Shown in pieces: positions 15,234 to 20,499 of a DNA stretch of 22,362 nucleotides (position 1 is the first letter of the stretch; the number at the start of each line of letters is the position of its first letter). Both the position numbers and the translations under genes were made by a program. The notes beneath the pieces are model-generated. The model worked only from the letters and a program-made list of their open reading frames with translations, was not told the origin of the DNA and ran no database searches. The stretch covers positions 1 through 22,362 of the IMG/VR virus record IMGVR_UViG_3300041409_000273, one strand, 5' to 3'. The stretch is from a virus.

Positions 15234-16340
15234 ATGTGGCCACTATCGACCCCCGCCCTGGTAGCCCTTGGCCAGTCGCACTCCGTTGCGTCTAGGGTTA
15301 CCATCTACGGGCCCACCTACGGATCCCGCACCCTCCCGATCTCCGGTGGCACCATCACCGTGGATTCGAACAGCATGGTCCGCCGCACCGGCACCATCAC
15401 GGTGGACCCGCGGCTATGGCCGAAATCTCCGACCGATCTTCTGGCGCCCTATGGCTCCGTCGTCCAGGTAGAGCGCGGCGTTGTCATCCCGGGCGTAAAG
15501 GAGCCTGAGTGGGTACCGGTGGGCCTGTTCTCCCTCGATGAGTCCTCCCGCACCCGCGACGCCGGCTCCCGCTCAGAGGTCAGCGTCAAGCTGGTCGATG
15601 CCGCGGCCCGCGTGGCTGACGACCGCTTCGACGCACCCGTACAGACAACCCGGGGAGCTACTGCCCAGTCCGAGATAATCCGCCTCGTGCGGGAGACTCT
15701 CGGCCTGAGCTACCCCGTGATCGATCTAACAACCTCCTCGACCCCCGCCGCCGTCATCGAGATCGACCGCGAGCGGTGGAAGGACGGCATCGAGAAGCTC
15801 GCCGACTCGATCGCCGCGGAGGTGTTCTTCGACCCTCAGGGAGTCCTCGTCATCCGGCCACAGCCCACTCTGGGCTCTGACTACGTATGGCAGGTCAAGA
15901 CGGGCCCGGGTGGCAACATGCTCACCCGCAAGGACGTCATGACCCGCGACAAGGTGTTCAACCGGTTCGTTGCCTCTGGGCAGCGTAGCGACGGAACGCC
16001 CCCGGTCCGCGGCGTGGCGATCGACAGCGACCCGAACAGTGCCACTCGCTACGGCGGCCCGTTCGGCAAGAAGCCTCGGTTTTACTCCTCGGCACTCCTC
16101 ACCACTGTGGCGCAGTGCGAAGAGACCGCGGCCGCCTACCTCGCACGGATCAAGGGCATCGCTGCTCAGGTAGACCTGGACGCGATTGTCAACCCCGCTC
16201 TCGACGTGGGGGACGTTATCCTGGTCGTGGACGACGGAGTCATCACTCGGCACATCATCGATCGGCTGACCATCCCTCTCGGCGCGGATGGCGTGCAGCA
16301 GATCACCACCCGTTCCGACGACCTCCCCGCGGAGTCCTGA
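15234..16340 (+). CDS. Minor tail / tail hub protein (DUF5047-type)
   Basis: A 368-residue protein with the pattern of tail hub proteins related to gp27 of T4. The N-terminal part (GPTYGSRTLPISGGTITVDS, about residues 27-46, then TITVDPRLWP) fits DUF5047. Then comes a domain with GVFSLDESS-like GLFSLDESSRTRD, a helix EIIRLVRETLG, and a second domain with RERWKDGIEKLADSIAAEVF and GVLVIRP, characteristic of the hub fold. The C-terminus (LDVGDVILVVDDGVITRHII) is a barrel-like end. The ATG at 15234 has AGGGGG at about 8 bases upstream. The order distal tail, hub, small OB protein agrees. The stop overlaps the next ATG (TGATG). Confidence 0.8.
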   Translation: MWPLSTPALVALGQSHSVASRVTIYGPTYGSRTLPISGGTITVDSNSMVRRTGTITVDPRLWPKSPTDLLAPYGSVVQVERGVVIPGVKEPEWVPVGLFSLDESSRTRDAGSRSEVSVKLVDAAARVADDRFDAPVQTTRGATAQSEIIRLVRETLGLSYPVIDLTTSSTPAAVIEIDRERWKDGIEKLADSIAAEVFFDPQGVLVIRPQPTLGSDYVWQVKTGPGGNMLTRKDVMTRDKVFNRFVASGQRSDGTPPVRGVAIDSDPNSATRYGGPFGKKPRFYSSALLTTVAQCEETAAAYLARIKGIAAQVDLDAIVNPALDVGDVILVVDDGVITRHIIDRLTIPLGADGVQQITTRSDDLPAES

Positions 16341-16588
16341 TGAAGACGCGTGAAGCAGTCCCCGAGTTACTCAACCGCCGGCTCGCCGGCCTGCAGAAGA
16401 TGGGCGTGGTTACCGCCACCACCGTCTCAGGCTACGATGGTCGTGTAGCGGTCACGGTGGACGGCTCCAGCATGAACCTCGCTCGCTTAGCCAACTACAC
16501 TCCCGTCGTCAATGACGTCGTCATCATTCTAGCGCTCATTCCCGGATCCTGGATTGTTCTAGGTAAGGTCATGGGGCAAGCAATCTGA
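16340..16588 (+). CDS. Small OB-fold-like tail-tip protein
   Basis: An 82-residue protein that starts with the TGATG overlap after the hub gene. After a helical N-terminus (REAVPELLNRRLAGL), the rest has beta strands: GVVTATTVSGYDGRVAVTVDGSS, then LANYTPVVNDVVIILALIPGSWIVLGKV. This spacing (V-x-V-x2-DG, N-D-V-V, then W-I-V-L-G-K) is that of the small OB-fold domains found in baseplate and tail-spike proteins (as in gp5/gpV-like). Position after a hub protein supports a role at the tail tip. The upstream open frame from 16115 is a shadow of the hub gene. Confidence 0.65.
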   Translation: MKTREAVPELLNRRLAGLQKMGVVTATTVSGYDGRVAVTVDGSSMNLARLANYTPVVNDVVIILALIPGSWIVLGKVMGQAI

Positions 16589-16598
16589 AGGGCACGAA

Positions 16599-17006
16599 AT
16601 GACCTTACGCACTACGAAGGTACATCGTACCCTATCGATCTTGATATACGCTTTCGTAGCAGGCGCCGGTGCGTCTGCAGTCGCAATTCCCCCCGTCTCC
16701 ATGAGAGAATCTTCGGCTCACATCATAGTGATTCTCTGGTCCCTCCTCATGTTCGGCGGGGGTCTCGCGGGCCTCTACTCTTCGATTACGGATAACATCC
16801 TACCCGAGATGGTGGGCATACCTGCCCTACTAGGCGCCGTGATGGTGTTTCTAATCGTACTCGCATCGAGGATATTCGCAGTCGGGGTTAGGTACTCAGG
16901 GGGCTCTGTTGTACTCACACTATTGCTGCTCTCCTTCTCTGGGCTACTGTTATTGCGTTTCTTCGAGCTGCGAAGTTTGACTAACGCAGTGGGAAGAAGG
17001 AAGTAA
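16599..17006 (+). CDS. Four-helix membrane protein, lysis region
   Basis: A 135-residue protein with four predicted transmembrane helices, about residues 12-32, 42-64, 70-92 and 100-122, separated by short loops, a basic N-terminus (MTLRTTKVHR) and a basic C-terminus (VGRRK). It begins the lysis region between the tail tip and the endolysin. It may be a holin-like or antiholin-like protein, but I cannot assign a family. The ATG follows AAGGGCACGAA, and its stop overlaps the next ATG by one base (TAATG), so the three membrane genes are probably co-translated. Codon use is similar to its neighbours, though with more rare A/T-rich codons (ATA, TTA) than the tail genes. Confidence 0.75.
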   Translation: MTLRTTKVHRTLSILIYAFVAGAGASAVAIPPVSMRESSAHIIVILWSLLMFGGGLAGLYSSITDNILPEMVGIPALLGAVMVFLIVLASRIFAVGVRYSGGSVVLTLLLLSFSGLLLLRFFELRSLTNAVGRRK

Positions 17007-17308
17007 TGGACGATCTCATTCCCGCAATCACCGGGGGCGGAGTCGTTGGGGCAATAGCCGCGGTAATCTTGGGAATAATAAAGGCCGTTGACGTATACCG
17101 TAAGACCGGCCACACTAAAGAGACCGACATACTAGCCCAGCTCACGAACCAAACCGTATCGGCGTACGATCGCAACAAAGAGTTAGAAGCGCGCCTAGAC
17201 AAGTTGCGCGAACGGTTCGATGACGCAGTAGACCAAAACGGAAGACTCCGTCACCTCCTCTACGTCAATCGCATCGAGATCCCTCCCGAACTTGGGGACA
17301 CACCATGA
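17006..17308 (+). CDS. Membrane protein with coiled coil, possible holin partner
   Basis: A 100-residue protein with an N-terminal transmembrane helix (TGGGVVGAIAAVILGIIKAV, about residues 9-28) followed by a charged helical region with heptad-like leucines (ELEARLDKLRERFDDAVDQNG, residues about 59-79) and a short tail. This arrangement resembles small phage membrane proteins beside endolysins, sometimes annotated as holins. No family is certain. It starts in the TAATG overlap with the four-helix protein and ends in an ATGA overlap with the next gene, indicating coupled translation of three membrane genes. Confidence 0.72.
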   Translation: MDDLIPAITGGGVVGAIAAVILGIIKAVDVYRKTGHTKETDILAQLTNQTVSAYDRNKELEARLDKLRERFDDAVDQNGRLRHLLYVNRIEIPPELGDTP

Positions 17309-18057
17309 GCACCACCGAGCCCGCAACCCAAGAGCTGATAGACCGGTACAACAAAGCGGTCAGCGCTCGTAGGCGAGGCAAGTGGTTGAATATTTGCATA
17401 GCTGTGTTCGTTGCTATCACCCTCTCCGCTTTCGTCGTCTCCTTCTTTGTAACGCAGGCCGTAAGCGAGGCAACCAGCGCGAACACCGCTGCGTTGTCCT
17501 CGCTACGCCAAGATCTCAAGACGGTTTGTCGCCAAGCCGATGCGAACAAGCTCCCGACGCCAGAGCAGGACAAGTGCTTCCGCGCGGAGGCGAATCTCCC
17601 TCCCCAATCGGCACCGAGCACCCAGGCCACTCCGAGTCAGCCGGAAGTCAGTAACGATCAGCTCCTCACGCTCATTCGCGGTGTGCTCGCCACCCATCCC
17701 CCGCAGGACGGGCACACCCCCACAGCCGAAGAACTTCTGGCCCTCATCCGTCCCTTAATTCCGGCGCCGGTAGCGGGCAAGGATGGGACTCCGGGGGCTA
17801 CGCCTACAGACGAACAACTTCTCCGATTGATCCGGAGTGTCTATAACGAAAACCCGCCGGCAGACGGTAAGGACGGAGCCCCTGGGGCTACAGGCGCCAC
17901 TGGCCCCACCGGCCGCGGGATCACATCCCTGACGTTCAAGAGCTCTGGGGGTTCTTGCACTGGTGTGGTGACCTACACCGATGGCGCGCAGGACACATTC
18001 CCGGCCGGCGACGCTGCTTGTCCCGGCTCCACTCCGACGACATCCCCCACCGAATAA
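17305..18057 (+). CDS. Single-span membrane protein with collagen-like and LL-x-LIR repeats
   Basis: A 250-residue protein with a basic short N-terminus, one strong transmembrane helix at about 27-49 (LNICIAVFVAITLSAFVVSFF) and a large outside part. After a Gln/Pro/Thr-rich linker, a short motif occurs three times: LLTLIR (L120), LLALIR (L144) and LLRLIR (L172), each followed by a Pro-rich PPxDG-type turn. GKDGTPGATP and then six collagen-like Gly-x-y triplets from G188 follow. The C-terminal domain (ITSLTFKSSGGSCTGVVTY...AACPG) has two cysteines that could form a disulphide. The ATGA overlap with the previous gene, and the endolysin 10 bases downstream, place it in the lysis unit. Function unknown: it could be surface-exposed or a periplasmic lysis factor; that is inference. 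Confidence 0.8.
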   Translation: MSTTEPATQELIDRYNKAVSARRRGKWLNICIAVFVAITLSAFVVSFFVTQAVSEATSANTAALSSLRQDLKTVCRQADANKLPTPEQDKCFRAEANLPPQSAPSTQATPSQPEVSNDQLLTLIRGVLATHPPQDGHTPTAEELLALIRPLIPAPVAGKDGTPGATPTDEQLLRLIRSVYNENPPADGKDGAPGATGATGPTGRGITSLTFKSSGGSCTGVVTYTDGAQDTFPAGDAACPGSTPTTSPTE

Positions 18058-18067
18058 GAGGCAGCTA

Positions 18068-19012
18068 ATGGCTCGCGGCATAGACATCTACGCAGCGTAT
18101 CAGAGAGTTACGGATTGGAATGCACTCCGCAACCACGTAAGCTTCATGTACGTTAAGCTCACCGACGGCGGCGGCCGTGCCACTACCGACAGCAGCCACC
18201 TCGTCGCTGGCGCGAAGAGCGTCGGGATCCCGGTGGGCGGCTACCACTACGCGCAGTTCTCCCCTTCCCCCGAGGCTCAGGCGAACGTCTTCATCGACTG
18301 GGTGAAGCGTACCAGGGCGACCGACCTCGTCCCGATGCTGGACCTTGAGGCGCCCTTTACCCCCAACGGCACCGCTCGGGACTTCGGCATCCGATTCTGT
18401 CGTAGAGTGGCCGCTCTCGGGTTCAAGCCGGGCGTCTACATGTCCGACTCCTTCGCCCGCGGCGTCCGCCCGGACCAGTGGGACACGAACCCCGTAATCT
18501 GGATTGCGCGCTACGGCGCCAAGCCGGCTTACGGCGGCCGGTACGACATCCACCAGTACAGTAGCTCCGGGCAGGTTCCGGGTATTGCTGCGAGCGGTGT
18601 GGACATGAACGAGTCGTACACAAACAATCACTTCCTCAAAGCTGGAGATGCAGACATGCCCCTGAACAACGACGACAAGGCTTCGATCGATGCCATTGTC
18701 CGCGAGGCTATCTACGGGCGTAGTGGCTCGTGGTACAACCCCCGCTTCCGCAACAACGAGAACTATGCTCAGGTCATTCACGCAATTGCCGCTGACGCTG
18801 CCGCCACTCGTCAGCTCATGCTGACTAGCTCTTCGGCTTCCGCTCAGGAGATCGCCGAAGCCCTTAAGCCGGGTCTTGCGTCCGCCGTCCTCCCCCTCGT
18901 GCAGGACGCGGTTCGTCAGGCGCTGGGTTCGGACAACGCTGCTCAGGCAGACGAGATCTCCAACCGAGTCGTTGACCTCTTGGGTCAGCGGATTGTAAAT
19001 CCGACTGCATGA
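18068..19012 (+). CDS. Endolysin, GH25 lysozyme (N-acetylmuramidase)
   Basis: This 314-residue endolysin cuts the beta-1,4 bond between N-acetylmuramic acid and N-acetylglucosamine in host peptidoglycan at the end of infection. Residues 1-190 are a GH25 domain: GIDIYAAYQ (D6), FMYVKLTDGGG near 28-38, GIPVGGYHYAQF near 54-65, the catalytic pair D92-L-E94 in MLDLEAPF, and D179 in GVDMNES. The usual TEG-type motif is here TDG. Residues 197-314 form a helical C-terminal domain beginning MPLNNDDKASIDAIV, known from actinophage endolysins and probably for wall binding or multimerisation. The frame opens earlier at 17981, inside the previous gene; the ATG at 18068 has AGAGGCAG upstream. No signal peptide is present, so export needs a holin. 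Confidence 0.92.
   Translation: MARGIDIYAAYQRVTDWNALRNHVSFMYVKLTDGGGRATTDSSHLVAGAKSVGIPVGGYHYAQFSPSPEAQANVFIDWVKRTRATDLVPMLDLEAPFTPNGTARDFGIRFCRRVAALGFKPGVYMSDSFARGVRPDQWDTNPVIWIARYGAKPAYGGRYDIHQYSSSGQVPGIAASGVDMNESYTNNHFLKAGDADMPLNNDDKASIDAIVREAIYGRSGSWYNPRFRNNENYAQVIHAIAADAAATRQLMLTSSSASAQEIAEALKPGLASAVLPLVQDAVRQALGSDNAAQADEISNRVVDLLGQRIVNPTA
18656..19012 (+). CDS. Possible internal translation start in endolysin (C-terminal domain alone)
   Basis: An in-frame ATG at codon 197 lies exactly at the start of the C-terminal domain and has GGAG at 18644-18647, 8 bases upstream, as good as many true sites here. Translation from it would give a separate 118-residue protein with the same C-terminal domain. 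Internal starts of this kind are known in other endolysins, where the small product joins the full-length enzyme. In this phage it is only a prediction. Confidence 0.4.
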   Translation: MPLNNDDKASIDAIVREAIYGRSGSWYNPRFRNNENYAQVIHAIAADAAATRQLMLTSSSASAQEIAEALKPGLASAVLPLVQDAVRQALGSDNAAQADEISNRVVDLLGQRIVNPTA

Positions 19013-19025
19013 CGAAAGGGTATAC

Positions 19026-19238
19026 ATGCTCGCTCGTTTCCGTAAGGCCGTAGCCGCCGGAGTTGGCGGCCTCACTCCCCCCGCCGTTGTTGGTCTCCTG
19101 GATCTCTTCGGAGCGCATATCAACAACGGAACTGCCGCCGTTCTTATCGGCATTCTCTCCCCCATCTTCGCGGTCGGTGCTACCGTCGCCGCGAAGCCCA
19201 ATGCCGACGGTGCCGTAACTAGGCCCCCCGTCGTCTGA
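19026..19238 (+). CDS. Holin candidate (two hydrophobic segments)
   Basis: A 70-residue protein with a basic amphipathic start (MLARFRKAVAAGVGG), a first hydrophobic stretch (LTPPAVVGLLDLFG), a short turn with NNGT, a second hydrophobic stretch (AAVLIGILSPIFAVGATVAA) and a short tail beginning KPN. This is the size and plan of small actinophage holins that release the endolysin through the cytoplasmic membrane. It starts 13 bases after the endolysin stop behind GAAAGGG, and is the last gene before a hairpin terminator candidate. Which of the four membrane proteins here triggers lysis cannot be told from sequence, but this one fits best. Confidence 0.75.
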   Translation: MLARFRKAVAAGVGGLTPPAVVGLLDLFGAHINNGTAAVLIGILSPIFAVGATVAAKPNADGAVTRPPVV

Positions 19239-19244
19239 TTCACC

Positions 19245-19277
19245 CGAAGGGGCCGTCACATGTTGGCGGCCCCTTCG
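19245..19277 (+). terminator. Perfect 11-bp hairpin closing the lysis region
   Basis: CGAAGGGGCCG (19245-19255) and CGGCCCCTTCG (19267-19277) form a perfect 11-bp stem with an 11-base loop, starting 6 bases after the holin stop. It separates the lysis genes from the fibre genes, as a terminator would. The right arm is followed by ACCACCCCCATCTTA, with no clean U-run, so it may rather be a partial terminator, an mRNA stabiliser or a processing site. An ATG occurs inside the loop but has no open frame of interest. Confidence 0.65.
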
Positions 19278-19317
19278 ACCACCCCCATCTTAGCATTCAA
19301 TAAAAGGAGTGTGGCCC

Positions 19318-20499
19318 ATGGCGTTACCAGCCGACCTAGGGCAAGTCGACGTCATCGGCACCTACGTAACCTACAACGGCCGACCCGTTACCGGAGTCGT
19401 GGAATTCACCGCCGCTACTCGCGTCGTTTCCAGCGCCACCCACACCGCCGTTCTCCCTGAAAAGGTGATCGGCACCCTCGACTCCACTGGCGCCCTCAAA
19501 GCCGAAGACGGCACTGCGACGCTCAAGCTCCTGGCCACGGACGACGCAGACGGCACTCCTGTCGGCTGGACCTGGGTGGTCACCGAGAAGTTCACCAACG
19601 CCACGGGTCGCGCTCCGTTCAATCTTGCCACCCCCCTCGCGAGCTCGCCGGTAGACCTCCCCTCCGCAGCTCCCGATACTCCCGCCGTCGTACCCGGCAT
19701 CACGGCAGTCACCCGTGTCAACAACAAGCTCCCGAACGCCAGCGGATTCGTCACTCTGGTCCCCTCGGATATCGCCAGCACCTTCCCCTCCAGCCCTCAT
19801 ACGCACCCGACCTCGGATGTTACGGGCCTCTCCGCGGCTCTCAGCGCTAAGGAAACCGCTGGCGCAGCCTCGGCCGCCGTGTCCGCCCACGAAGCAGCCG
19901 GCGATCCGCACCCGCAGTACAACACCACGGCCGAGGGCGACGCTCGCTACTCCCCCATCGCGCACTCGCACCCAATCGCGGGCGTGACGGGCCTCCAGGC
20001 AGCTCTGGACAGCAAGGAAGCATCCGGCGCCGCAAGCTCCGCTCTCTCCGCCCACCTGGCCACCTCAGACCCCCACCCGCAGTACCTCACCGCGACGGAG
20101 ACAAACGGCCTCTACGCCCCGGTCGCCCACTCGCACAACTCGGCGGACATCTTCGGGACCCCCCACACTGCGCAGTTCTTCAGCACGGGGGTGGCCGCGG
20201 TAAAGACTGGCACCTTCCCCTGGTACAACGACACCGGCCGAACGCTGGTGATCAAGTCGGTCCGCGCCTCGGTGGGCATCGCACCCAGCGGGTCATCCCT
20301 CACGATCACGGTCGCGAAGAACGGCGCCACGCTCTCCGGAGTAAACGCCTCGATCAGTGCTAACACCCGCACCGCGAAGCAGACCGTCGCGGATGTGCCG
20401 GTTGCGGATGGCGACTACCTCACGATCAACATCACGGCAATCGGCTCCACCACCCCCGGCACCGATCTCGCTGTTCAGATTACTTTGGCAGGTGCGTAA
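19318..20499 (+). CDS. Tail fibre / minor tail protein with HxH repeats
   Basis: A 393-residue fibre-type protein. Residues 1-115 are a beta-rich N-terminal domain (VIGTYVTYNGRPVTGVVEFT). From H161 two exact-length repeats of 55 residues occur, each starting H-x-H-P, then VTGL-x-AAL-x-KE, SAH...DPHPQY and ending at a Y-(S/A)-P-(I/V)-A, followed by a third HSH. Such HxH units can coordinate metal along a trimeric fibre. The C-terminus (TGVAAVKTGTFPWYNDTG, VGIAPSGSSLTITVAKNG, GSTTPGTDLAVQI) is the common phage fibre-end domain. The ATG at 19318 has AAAAGGAG 8 bases upstream; a GTG at 19309 overlaps that site and is rejected. The stop overlaps the next ATG (TAATG), so the two fibre genes are probably co-translated. 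Confidence 0.85.
   Translation: MALPADLGQVDVIGTYVTYNGRPVTGVVEFTAATRVVSSATHTAVLPEKVIGTLDSTGALKAEDGTATLKLLATDDADGTPVGWTWVVTEKFTNATGRAPFNLATPLASSPVDLPSAAPDTPAVVPGITAVTRVNNKLPNASGFVTLVPSDIASTFPSSPHTHPTSDVTGLSAALSAKETAGAASAAVSAHEAAGDPHPQYNTTAEGDARYSPIAHSHPIAGVTGLQAALDSKEASGAASSALSAHLATSDPHPQYLTATETNGLYAPVAHSHNSADIFGTPHTAQFFSTGVAAVKTGTFPWYNDTGRTLVIKSVRASVGIAPSGSSLTITVAKNGATLSGVNASISANTRTAKQTVADVPVADGDYLTINITAIGSTTPGTDLAVQITLAGA
19798..20127 (+). repeat. Two 165-base coding repeats (55-residue fibre unit)
   Basis: Two tandem units, 19798-19962 and 19963-20127, encode 55 residues each with no length change; a partial third starts at 20128. Shared residues include H1, H3, V8-T9-G10-L11, A13-A14-L15, K18-E19, S29-A30-H31, D36-P37-H38-P39-Q40-Y41 and Y51. 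The DNA is similar but clearly diverged. Confidence 0.85.

Noticed and set aside
18065-19243. Antisense frame of 392 codons over the endolysin and holin
   Set aside because: Shadow of two well-supported + strand genes, with Val/Arg-rich translation and no recognisable domain.
19309-19317. GTG start at 19309 for the fibre gene
   Set aside because: The GTG overlaps the AAAAGGAG ribosome site, which properly serves the ATG at 19318.
19798-20127. Possible CRISPR-like or direct DNA repeat array
   Set aside because: The 165-base units are diverged coding repeats in one open frame, with no constant repeat/variable spacer order.
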